A stretch of DNA of 64,000 nt, taken from assembly GCA_900540365.1 (NCBI GenBank), contig UQFN01000003.1:62001-126000 (forward strand). The letters run 5' to 3'. Below the pieces are notes generated by a model, which did no database searches, was not told where the DNA came from, and saw nothing but the letters and a program-made list of their open reading frames with translations. This DNA is from an uncultured Mollicutes bacterium (GTDB lineage: Bacteria; Bacillota_I; Bacilli_A; RFN20; CAG-826). The translations under genes were made by a program, and so were the position numbers. This document shows, in pieces, positions 54,160 to 62,766 of the stretch (the first letter of the stretch is position 1; every line of letters starts with the position of its first letter).

Positions 54160-55062
54160 TTTATCTATAATATCTTGAAAATATTTAGGAAGAGGTGCAG
54201 TAAATGTCATCTCTTTTTTTAATGTTGGATGGACAAAAGTTAATTTATATGCATGTAAAAGTTGTCCCTTTGAATATAAAGCACAATTATTTTTACCATA
54301 TAAATTATCTCCAATAATAGGATGATTAAAATATTCCATATGAACTCTTATTTGATGAGTTCGTCCGGTTTCTAACTTACATTCAATTAAAGTATAATTT
54401 TCAAATCTTTTTAAGACTGTAAAATGTGTTATTGCTTCTTTTCCATTTATAACATCTACTGCCATTTTTAAACGATTTTCTTTATTTCTTCCAATTGGAG
54501 CAATTATTTTACCTTTTTGATTTAAAATAACTCCTTTTACTAAAGCAATATATTCACGGTGCATACTATGATCTTTAAGTTGCTCAGCAATAAAATTATG
54601 AGAGTAATCATTTTTACAAATTAATAATAATCCACTTGTATCCTTATCAATTCGATGCACAATACCTACTCGATTTAAACCATTTATTGTCGATAATTGC
54701 TTTTCATTATATATTAAAGCATTTACTAAAGTATCATCTTGATGTCCAGCACTAGGATGTACAACTAAACCTTGAGGTTTATTAATAATTAAAATATCAT
54801 CATCTTCATAAATAATATCAAGTTGATATTCCATTGGTTTTACATTTTCATCTTTAGTCGAAGTTATAAAATTTACTTCTACTTCATCATTTTCGTTGAC
54901 TTTATATGAAGGAGAAACTACTTTATTATTTACTAAAACTTGTTGATTTTTTATTAAATTAGAAAAATATACTCTACTATAATTTTTTTCAAGTAAAGTT
55001 AAAGCCTTATCAAGACGTAAACTAACAAGTTTTTTATCAATACGATATTTATTTTTCGTCAT
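54151..55062 (-). CDS. RluD-family 23S rRNA pseudouridine synthase (YlyB-like)
   Basis: RluA/RluD-family pseudouridine synthase, 303 residues. The N-terminal S4 domain is VSLRLDKALTLLEKNYSR. The catalytic motif GIVHRIDKDTSGLLLICKN contains the nucleophilic Asp, and LETGRTHQIRVHMEYFNHPIIGD is the conserved C-terminal block. It overlaps lspA by 14 bases, matching Bacillus lspA-ylyB. The exact target uridines cannot be read from the sequence. Confidence 0.94.
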   Translation of the reverse strand: MTKNKYRIDKKLVSLRLDKALTLLEKNYSRVYFSNLIKNQQVLVNNKVVSPSYKVNENDEVEVNFITSTKDENVKPMEYQLDIIYEDDDILIINKPQGLVVHPSAGHQDDTLVNALIYNEKQLSTINGLNRVGIVHRIDKDTSGLLLICKNDYSHNFIAEQLKDHSMHREYIALVKGVILNQKGKIIAPIGRNKENRLKMAVDVINGKEAITHFTVLKRFENYTLIECKLETGRTHQIRVHMEYFNHPIIGDNLYGKNNCALYSKGQLLHAYKLTFVHPTLKKEMTFTAPLPKYFQDIIDKLK

Positions 55063-55642
55063 CTTTATTATTTTCTTTAATACGATTTGTTTTTCCTTCT
55101 TTAACTAATTCTTTAATCCAAAGAACGATAAAGTAAACACAAAGCATTAAAATTCCTACAACTAAGCAGCTATCCGCAAAATTAAAAACTCCAAATCCCG
55201 GAATAAAATCAGTAATATCTAAAAAATCAACAACACCACGATTAAAATAGAAAGTGCGATCAATTAAATTTCCAACATCACCTGCTAAAATTACCATTAA
55301 AATTGCTTTCATTAACTTATTTAAGGTTTTATATTTAACGATAAAATAAGCGCTAATTGCTATCATTGCTACCCAAGAAATTATTACTAAAATAATTCTT
55401 CCAACAAATTCATCACCTAAAAATCCCCATGCGGCTCCCTTATTAAATATTAAGGTAAATTTTAATAAATGAGGAATAACTTCAACACTACCATTACCTA
55501 AATATTGCATCGCTAAAACTTTAGTAATTACATCAATAATTACTAATAAAATTGCTAACCAAATAAAAGAAAAGAAACCTTCTTTTAAGTAATGAATACA
55601 TTTTTCTTTTATTTTTTCATTGCTTTTTGGCAACGTGGACAT
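55049..55642 (-). CDS. lspA: Signal peptidase II (lipoprotein signal peptidase)
   Basis: Membrane aspartic protease that removes lipoprotein signal peptides; 197 residues, four transmembrane helices. The catalytic Asp pair is in GDVGNLIDRTFYF and VFNFADSCLVVG. NKGAAWGFLG is the conserved loop. The N-terminal 20 and C-terminal 25 charged residues are longer than usual. AAGGAG lies upstream of the ATG within the end of ileS (34-base overlap). The lipoprotein at 18790-19728 is a predicted substrate. Confidence 0.96.
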   Translation of the reverse strand: MSTLPKSNEKIKEKCIHYLKEGFFSFIWLAILLVIIDVITKVLAMQYLGNGSVEVIPHLLKFTLIFNKGAAWGFLGDEFVGRIILVIISWVAMIAISAYFIVKYKTLNKLMKAILMVILAGDVGNLIDRTFYFNRGVVDFLDITDFIPGFGVFNFADSCLVVGILMLCVYFIVLWIKELVKEGKTNRIKENNKDDEK

Positions 55643-58359
55643 AAATGAGCTCCTTCAACATCACTAATTTCATCATTGTTTTTATAATTCCAACAACGAT
55701 CACATCTAATTCCATCATGTTTTTTAATTAAAACATTACTAACGTTTAAATCTAATCCTTCAACATCTTCTTGAACGATTACTTTTGAAACAATAAATAA
55801 TCTTTCAAATTCATCTTCGTCAAAATCTTCAACAATTTCACTTAATCGATTGTCTTTAATACTAATAAAAACAGTTGCTTCTTGACTACTACCAATTAAA
55901 TCTTTCTTACGAGCTTCTTCAAGAGCTTTTAAGACATCATCTCTTAATTCTTTTAATAAGTAATAATCATCAAGTAAAACTTTACTATAATTACTAGATT
56001 TAAGAGGATAAGGATATAGTTGAACATTATCTTTAGATTTTAAAGGATAATTTTCATTAACTTCATCCATAGTAAAAGGAATAATTGGATTAAGCAAGCA
56101 CATTAAAGTAAAAGTAATTTCATTTAAGACTGTTTGAATTTGTAAACGACGTTTGCTATCTTTTTCGTTACAATATAAAACATCTTTAGCAATATCTAAA
56201 TAAAAACTGCTTAAATCATCACTAATAAATTTCATTACTTCACTCATTGCATTAATGAAATTATATTCATCCATATAATTTATAAAATTATTTTTAACAT
56301 CTTCAAGTTTAGCAAGAATATATTCATCAACAACTTCTAAGTCTTTTTGAATATCTTCTTTTCTAAATTGATCATCAAGGGAACCATTTGATAAATTTCC
56401 AAGCATGAATTTAAAAGTATTTCTAATTTTACGATAAACTTCGACTACTTGTTTAATAATACTTTCGCTTATACGAGCATCTTGTTGATAATCAATTAAA
56501 CTAGCCCATAATCTTAAAATATCACTACCATATTGTGAAGAAATTTTTAAAGGATCAATGCCATTTCCTTTTGATTTAGACATTTTCTCCCAATGTTCAT
56601 CCATAACAAAACCATGGCTAACAACTTCTTTATATGGAGCAACCCCATTTAAAGCTACACTAATAATTAAACTACTATTAAACCAACCACGATATTGGTC
56701 ACTTCCTTCTAAATATAAATCAGCAGGATAGTTAATATCACGATTTTTAAGAACACCATTAAATGAACTTCCACTATCAAACCAAACATCCATAATATCT
56801 TTTTCTTTTTTAAAGATGTTATTTGGAGAATGAATATTTTTATAATTTGGAGGTAACAATTCAAGTTCACTTAATTCATACCAAGCATTACTTCCTTTTT
56901 CTCTAATAATATTTTCAATATGATCAAAAACTTCTTTTTCAATAATTGGAGTACCATCTTCACAATAAATAATAGGAATTGGTACACCCCATGCCCTTTG
57001 ACGAGAAATACACCAATCATTACGATCTTTTATCATATTAACCATACGTGTTTCACCCCATTTTGGTGACCATTTTGTATGATGAATTTGTTTAATAATA
57101 TCATCTCTAATTGGTGAAATTGAGCAGAACCATTGTGGTGTAGCTCTAAAAATAACTGGTTTATGCGTACGCCAATCATGAGGATAACTATGGATAATAT
57201 CTTCTTCTTTAAGAAGATGATGATTTTCTTCTAAGATTTTAATAACTTCTAAATTTGCATCTTCATAAAATTTATTAGCAAGTCTTTCACCAGCTTCACT
57301 AGTTAAATATCCATGACTATCAACTGGGCAATATGGCTTAATATTATATTTTAAACAAACATTATAGTCATCTTCACCATGTCCTGGAGCGATATGAACT
57401 AAACCAGTTCCACTATCTTTAGTAACATATTCACCATTAATTAATAAAGATTCACGGTCATAGAAAGGGTGTTTTAATTTAATATATTCTAGTTCACTTC
57501 CTTTAAATTCTTTTATTAATTCACATTTAGTTAAATTTAAAGTCTCTACTAAATGATCTTTTAAATCAGTTAAGAAAACAAGTTTACCTAAATTAGTATC
57601 ATATAAACCATAATAAAAATCAGGATGAGCACAAACCGCAAGGTTAGCAGGAAGTGTCCATGGTGTTGTTGTCCAAATTACACATTTAGCATCATTTGGT
57701 AAAACATCTTTCCCATTAGTAACATCTAAAGTAACAAAAATGGTATAAGCTTTAACATCATGATATTCAATTTCCGCTTCAGCTAATGCACTCTCACTAG
57801 ATGGAGACCAATAAACAGGTTTTAAACCTTTATAAATTAATCCTTTTAAAGCCATTTCACTAAAACAATGAATTTCACTAGCTTCATATTCCTTTTGAAG
57901 AGTTAAATATGGATTATTAAAATCACCAATAACTCCTAATCTTTTAATTTGTTCTCTTTGATTATTAACTTGATTTAAGGCGTATTCTTCACATTTCTTT
58001 CTAAATTCAACAATTGGAGTTGTTTTACGATTAACTCCACTTTTTGTGACCATATTTTCAATTGGTAATCCATGTGTGTCCCAACCAAAAACAAATGGAG
58101 TTTGATATCCAGACATATTTTTATAACGAACAACAAAATCTTTTAAAATTCGATTTAACATATGTCCGCAATGCATATTTCCATTAGCATATGGAGGACC
58201 ATCATGTAAAACAAACTCATTTACATGTTCGCGATTATTCATTCGATTATATAAATCTTGTTTTTGCCATTTTTCAATTAACTTAGGCTCTTTTTGATTT
58301 AAGTTACCTCTCATTTCAAAATTTGTCTTTGGCATTAATAAACTGTCTTTGATTTCCAT
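55609..58359 (-). CDS. ileS: Isoleucyl-tRNA synthetase
   Basis: Class I synthetase of 916 residues with the bacterial C-terminal zinc finger. Motifs: DGPPYANGNMHCGHMLNRI (HIGH region), editing domain TTTPWTLPANLAV, KMSKSKGNGIDP, WFNSSL, and CDRCWNY...HLCPRCQK binding zinc. ACTCCTT on the plus strand gives AAGGAG before the ATG. A T-box leader precedes it, so expression should rise when tRNA-Ile is uncharged. It heads the ileS-lspA-rluD transcript. Confidence 0.97.
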   Translation of the reverse strand: MEIKDSLLMPKTNFEMRGNLNQKEPKLIEKWQKQDLYNRMNNREHVNEFVLHDGPPYANGNMHCGHMLNRILKDFVVRYKNMSGYQTPFVFGWDTHGLPIENMVTKSGVNRKTTPIVEFRKKCEEYALNQVNNQREQIKRLGVIGDFNNPYLTLQKEYEASEIHCFSEMALKGLIYKGLKPVYWSPSSESALAEAEIEYHDVKAYTIFVTLDVTNGKDVLPNDAKCVIWTTTPWTLPANLAVCAHPDFYYGLYDTNLGKLVFLTDLKDHLVETLNLTKCELIKEFKGSELEYIKLKHPFYDRESLLINGEYVTKDSGTGLVHIAPGHGEDDYNVCLKYNIKPYCPVDSHGYLTSEAGERLANKFYEDANLEVIKILEENHHLLKEEDIIHSYPHDWRTHKPVIFRATPQWFCSISPIRDDIIKQIHHTKWSPKWGETRMVNMIKDRNDWCISRQRAWGVPIPIIYCEDGTPIIEKEVFDHIENIIREKGSNAWYELSELELLPPNYKNIHSPNNIFKKEKDIMDVWFDSGSSFNGVLKNRDINYPADLYLEGSDQYRGWFNSSLIISVALNGVAPYKEVVSHGFVMDEHWEKMSKSKGNGIDPLKISSQYGSDILRLWASLIDYQQDARISESIIKQVVEVYRKIRNTFKFMLGNLSNGSLDDQFRKEDIQKDLEVVDEYILAKLEDVKNNFINYMDEYNFINAMSEVMKFISDDLSSFYLDIAKDVLYCNEKDSKRRLQIQTVLNEITFTLMCLLNPIIPFTMDEVNENYPLKSKDNVQLYPYPLKSSNYSKVLLDDYYLLKELRDDVLKALEEARKKDLIGSSQEATVFISIKDNRLSEIVEDFDEDEFERLFIVSKVIVQEDVEGLDLNVSNVLIKKHDGIRCDRCWNYKNNDEISDVEGAHLCPRCQKAMKK

Positions 58360-58382
58360 AAATACTCCTTAAAAAATAAAAA

Positions 58383-58562
58383 ATCCTTAGAACTCTAAGG
58401 ACGCTAGTTACGTGGTACCACCTTAGTTATAGTAGAAATCTACTATCACTCATTTAAAAAATTAAATCATGAAGTGATACTTAATTAACTTTAACTAGCA
58501 ACTTTCACCAAGCGTTACTTTCTCTATAAGTATATTTTTTAATTAAGCTTGTCTTCTCTAAT
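58383..58562 (-). promoter_or_regulatory. T-box riboswitch of ileS
   Basis: On the minus strand, a stem I region (CAAGC/GCTTG) is followed by a stem III-like hairpin (TATCACT/AGTGATA). Then comes the T-box AAGGTGGTACCACG (58424-58411) that binds uncharged tRNA, and a terminator hairpin TCCTTAG/CTAAGGA (58384-58401) with T6. I could not place the isoleucine specifier codon with confidence. This element, its promoter and an A+T-rich stretch without other features fill the 316-base gap between ileS and the RNase J-like gene. Confidence 0.9.
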
Positions 58563-58594
58563 ATTTTATGTTAATTGATATAAAATATCAATTA
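58563..58594 (-). promoter_or_regulatory. ileS promoter with overlapping dyad
   Basis: On the minus strand, TTGATA (58591-58586), 17-base spacer, TAAAAT (58568-58563); initiation would fall at the T-box 5' end. A perfect 10-bp inverted repeat (58572-58581 and 58585-58594, 3-base centre) overlaps the -35 box and spacer. Confidence 0.65.
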
Positions 58595-58675
58595 GTTTAA
58601 AAAATATCTAAAACTACAAAAAATTTTAAAAAAATAGTTGAGTTTTAAAGGGTTTTTATCAAAAAATAAAGACTT

Positions 58676-60370
58676 TTAATCGATAACAATGATGTTAGAT
58701 TTAATAACTGGATTACGATTACTTTGTTTTAGTAAGTACTTACTAATAATATCATTAATTTTATTTTGAACACTTTCAACAACAAAAGGTTTACTTTCTA
58801 ATAAGTATTTATTTGTTGCTTCAACGAATAATTTTGTGACTTCTTTTAAAATTACATCAGCATCTTTATCTTTTAAAAACAAGAATCCACGCATTTGAAC
58901 ATCAGGTCCATAAGTTATTTTCTTTTCCTTTAAACTTACTCCACAACCTAAAATAATAACTCCATCATCGCTTAATCTAGTACGATCATTAATAATTTCA
59001 TTAACAACGTCTCCTACTCCGATTCCATCAATCATTACATCACCAATTTTAATATGTCCGTCATTATTAAAATCTACTTTAGCTGTTCCATCTTCTATTT
59101 CTAAAGTTTGACCATTATCAAGTAAGAAAATATTATTATGAGATAAATTTAAATTCATATCAAAAGCAATCATTGCATTAGCAAGTAAATTAACATAATA
59201 TCCTTCAATTGGAAAATAATATTTAGGTTTTAATAAGCTTAAAAGCATTCTAATATCTTCCTCATAAGCATGCATTGCGACAAGATTTTTAGTAGTTAAA
59301 TATTCAACTCTTGAACCACTACGATATAAATCATCAATAGTCGAAGTAAAAATAACTTCATTATTATCATTTGGTGTACAAGCCATTATAAATGTATCAT
59401 TTGGCGTTAATCTAATTAATTTAGATTCATGTTCATTATTAGCTAATAAACTTACTTTTTCATAGAGTTTCTCTTTAGTATCACAAATTAAAATTACTAA
59501 ACTATTTTCTTTAATTCTTAAAATATCTTCAGTATTTATAATATTTGCTTTTGGAAATAATTTATTAGCTTCATATAAATTATTACTTAAATCATACGCA
59601 TTTTTAGTTACATCATCATAAAAAGCAATCTTTTTATTAAAAGCATTACATACTTTTAAAATTTCATGTAAATGATAAAAATTATCATGTGAGAAAGCTA
59701 TAAATATTCGACCAGGAGCGTGTTTAAAGTATTTTTCTAAATGTGGAGTTAAACGATTATTAGGTGAACAATAACCAGTTTTATTAGCATTTGTTGAATC
59801 ACACATTAATAATAAAGTAGGTTTTTCAGAAATTTTACCAATCGTATTTAAATCAAAATAGAAATCTTTAGTGTTATTATATTCAACAATAAAATCACCA
59901 GAAAAAACAATATTGCCGTGTTCTGTAGAAATACTAAATCCAAAAGATGAAGGAACTGATGAACAAGTTGAGAAAAAATCAACATTATGGCCATGAATAT
60001 TAATTCTAGTAGGTAATAATAAGGTATGAATATCAAAATTATTTTCTTGTTTATAATCACTAGCAAACTTTAAAAAGAAAATTTTAGTTAAATCTGTGCA
60101 ATAAATTGGTGCTGGACAATCTTTATATATATAAGGTAAAGCTCCAAAATGTTTTCTTTTATTTTTTGGAATTATATAAGCAACAATTCGATCTTTATTT
60201 TCTTTTAAATAAGAAAAATCACTAATAATAAAATCTATTCCAGGAGTAAATCTTGTTGGATGTTTATAACCACAATTAATTACAAAAATATCATCATTAA
60301 TTTCAATACAATATAAATCTTTACCTTCTTCATCAAGGCCACCAAGGGCTAAAACTTTAATTTTTTCCAT
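58676..60370 (-). CDS. RNase J-like protein with degenerate active site (RNase J2-like)
   Basis: A 564-residue protein aligning end to end with RNase J: VLALGGLDEEGKDLYCIEI at the start, the beta-CASP region (LLMCDSTNAN, IFIAFSHDNFYHLHEI), and the C-terminal domain. The metal motif HGHEDH of active RNase J reads KNKRKH (residues 69-74). The His of THSIPDS is Ser137, and the His of PVHGE is Glu. Asp159 in SGDF and the His in MHAYEED are kept. It should not bind the usual two metals, so a structural or RNA-binding partner role, as proposed for RNase J2, is likely. Position near pnp fits Bacillus rnjB. Confidence 0.88.
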   Translation of the reverse strand: MEKIKVLALGGLDEEGKDLYCIEINDDIFVINCGYKHPTRFTPGIDFIISDFSYLKENKDRIVAYIIPKNKRKHFGALPYIYKDCPAPIYCTDLTKIFFLKFASDYKQENNFDIHTLLLPTRINIHGHNVDFFSTCSSVPSSFGFSISTEHGNIVFSGDFIVEYNNTKDFYFDLNTIGKISEKPTLLLMCDSTNANKTGYCSPNNRLTPHLEKYFKHAPGRIFIAFSHDNFYHLHEILKVCNAFNKKIAFYDDVTKNAYDLSNNLYEANKLFPKANIINTEDILRIKENSLVILICDTKEKLYEKVSLLANNEHESKLIRLTPNDTFIMACTPNDNNEVIFTSTIDDLYRSGSRVEYLTTKNLVAMHAYEEDIRMLLSLLKPKYYFPIEGYYVNLLANAMIAFDMNLNLSHNNIFLLDNGQTLEIEDGTAKVDFNNDGHIKIGDVMIDGIGVGDVVNEIINDRTRLSDDGVIILGCGVSLKEKKITYGPDVQMRGFLFLKDKDADVILKEVTKLFVEATNKYLLESKPFVVESVQNKINDIISKYLLKQSNRNPVIKSNIIVID

Positions 60371-60449
60371 AATTCACCTTATTGTTATTTAATTTCTTTC
60401 GTGGTTATTATATCAATTAAGTAAACAATTTTAAATAATTTTAAAAATA

Positions 60450-60473
60450 AAAAACGACTTTTTAGTCGTTTTT
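60450..60473 (-). terminator. Intrinsic terminator after pnp
   Basis: Ten-base perfect arms (AAAAACGACT at 60450-60459 and its complement at 60464-60473), TTTT loop, T-run on the minus strand. It lies 13 bases after the pnp stop. Confidence 0.9.
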
Positions 60474-60486
60474 CATAATTTGTTTA

Positions 60487-62676
60487 TTAATTTGATTTTT
60501 TTCTAAATAAACTTTTTTTCTTTGTTTCTTCTTTAACTTCTTTAGAAGTTTCTTTTTTCTCAGCTTTTGGAGTAAATTCTTTATGAGATAATTTGATTTT
60601 TCCAGCATTATCTACATCAATAACTTTAACTTTTAATTTTTCTCCAACTCGAGCAAAATCTTTAGCACTATTTAAATATTCGTTAGATAATTTAGAAACA
60701 TGGCATAATCCTTCTTTATCACCGAATAAAGAAACAAACACTCCATATTCTTCTACTCTAGTAATAACTCCATCAAAAATTTCACCAACTTCAACTTCTC
60801 TAGTAATTCCTTCGATAATGTCTTTAGCTTTTAAAATTGAATCTTTATCGGTGTGATAAATAGTAACTTTTCCATCATCTTCAATATCAATTTTAACTTG
60901 ATTACATTTTTCAATAATCTCGTTAATAACTTTACCACCACTACCAATAACATCTTTAATTTTATCTTTATCAATATAGAAACTTTCAAATTTAGGAGCA
61001 TATTTAGATAATTCTTTACGAGGTTCGCTAATAGCGCCTTTCATAACTTCACGAATTTGAGCACGTGCTTTATTAGCTTGAGCTAAAGCTTCTTTTAAGA
61101 TTTCTCTAGTTACTCCTTTAATCTTGATATCCATTTGTAAAGCAGTAATACCATTCTCAGTACCAGCAACTTTAAAGTCCATATCACCAAAATGATCTTC
61201 TAAGCCTTGGATATCAGTAAGAATTGTATATGGATGTTTTCCATCTAATGGTCCACTAGTAATTAATCCCATAGCAATTCCACTTACCATTGCTTTAATT
61301 GGGACTCCAGCAGCCATTAAAGCCATACACGAAGCACAAATTGAAGCTTGAGAACTGCTGCCATTACTTTCAACAACTTCAGCAACACATCTAATGGTAT
61401 ATGGGAATTCTTCTTCACTAGGAATAACATAAGATAAAGCTCTTTCACCTAAAGCACCATGACCAATTTCTCTTCTTCCTGGAGTACCAGTACGACCGAT
61501 TTCACCAACAGAGAATGGTGGGAAATTATAATGATGCATAAATCTCTTATTATCTTCAGCAGTTAAATTTTCAATAATTTGTTCATCATTTTTAGTTCCA
61601 AGTGTACAAGTAGAAATTACTTGGGTTTGACCACGAGTAAACATAGCACTACCATGAGTTCTAGGTAATAAATCAACTTGAGCATTTAATGGTCTAATTT
61701 CATCAATTTTTCTACCATCAGGTCTGATTTTTTCTTCAGTAATAAGTCTTCTAACTTCGTTAGCGACCATTCCTTCTAAAATATCATTAACCATTAGCAT
61801 CATTAACTTATGATCATTTTCTTTTTTATATTCACGACTATCATAGTCATCAATAATTTCTTTTTTTAATTGATCAATAGCATTTTGTCTTTCTAATTTA
61901 TCAAAAATTGAAATAGCTTTGACCATTCTTTCACCAATTCGATCATAAATATCTTTTTTAACAGTTTCATCTTGTTCATAAAGTTTAACTGTTCTTTTTG
62001 GTTTACCAATTTCACGAGTAATTTCTTCTTGGAACTCACATAATTTCTTAATTGCTTCATGACCAAACATAATTGCATCAAGCATTTCTTCTTCGCTTAA
62101 TTCGTTAGCACCAGCTTCAACCATGTTAATAGCTTCTTTAGTTCCAGCAACTGCTAAATTTAAATCACTCTTTTGAGTTTCTTCAACAGTTGGATTAATA
62201 ATTAATTTTCCATCAACTCTACCAACATAAACTCCAGCGATAGGTCCATCAAATGGAATATCACTGATACATAATGATAAGGAACTACCAAACATAGCAG
62301 TCATTTCTGGAGTAGCATCTAAATCAACTGACATTACAGTATTAATAATTTGAACTTCGTTTCTAAAGCCTTCACTAAACATTGGTCTAACTGGACGATC
62401 AATTAATCTAGCTGTTAAAGTAGCATGTTCTCCAGGACGACCTTCTCTTCTTAAAAATCCTCCAGGAATTCTACCAACAGCATATTGCTTTTCTTCATAA
62501 GTAACAGTTAAAGGAAAAAAATCTCCTTCTTTTGGTTCATCACTACAACAACTAGTAGATAAAACTACAGTTTCATTAAATCTTGTAAAAACAGCTCCAT
62601 CAGCTTGCTTTGCAATCTCTCCTGTTTCTACGATAAGTTTTTTTCCATAAAACTCTAATTCAAATGTTCTTTTCAT
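60487..62676 (-). CDS. pnp: Polynucleotide phosphorylase
   Basis: Phosphorolytic 3'-5' exoribonuclease of the mRNA degradation machinery, 729 residues. Two RNase PH-like domains are separated by a helical region. Conserved blocks are GRIPGGFLRREGRPGEH, RLIDRPVRPMF, the second-core FSVGEIGRTGTPGRREIGHG and SNGSSSQASICASCMALMAAG with SSQAS phosphate loop. A KH domain (IKDVIGSGGKVINEI) and S1 domain (GEIFDGVITRVEEYGVFV) follow, with a Lys-rich tail. Its partner nuclease, the RNase J-like protein, is next door. Confidence 0.97.
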   Translation of the reverse strand: MKRTFELEFYGKKLIVETGEIAKQADGAVFTRFNETVVLSTSCCSDEPKEGDFFPLTVTYEEKQYAVGRIPGGFLRREGRPGEHATLTARLIDRPVRPMFSEGFRNEVQIINTVMSVDLDATPEMTAMFGSSLSLCISDIPFDGPIAGVYVGRVDGKLIINPTVEETQKSDLNLAVAGTKEAINMVEAGANELSEEEMLDAIMFGHEAIKKLCEFQEEITREIGKPKRTVKLYEQDETVKKDIYDRIGERMVKAISIFDKLERQNAIDQLKKEIIDDYDSREYKKENDHKLMMLMVNDILEGMVANEVRRLITEEKIRPDGRKIDEIRPLNAQVDLLPRTHGSAMFTRGQTQVISTCTLGTKNDEQIIENLTAEDNKRFMHHYNFPPFSVGEIGRTGTPGRREIGHGALGERALSYVIPSEEEFPYTIRCVAEVVESNGSSSQASICASCMALMAAGVPIKAMVSGIAMGLITSGPLDGKHPYTILTDIQGLEDHFGDMDFKVAGTENGITALQMDIKIKGVTREILKEALAQANKARAQIREVMKGAISEPRKELSKYAPKFESFYIDKDKIKDVIGSGGKVINEIIEKCNQVKIDIEDDGKVTIYHTDKDSILKAKDIIEGITREVEVGEIFDGVITRVEEYGVFVSLFGDKEGLCHVSKLSNEYLNSAKDFARVGEKLKVKVIDVDNAGKIKLSHKEFTPKAEKKETSKEVKEETKKKSLFRKKSN

Positions 62677-62766
62677 TTCTTGTTTAAATCCTCTTTTTTA
62701 AAATTCGTACGAAAAAATATTATCACTTCTAATGATAAATTTCTATTAATATATTTTTTAAATATA

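Noticed and set aside
58560..58580. TTATGTTAATT resembles the right arm of dif
   Set aside because: It has no matching left arm or 6-bp centre and lies within the ileS promoter, so it is taken as a chance match.
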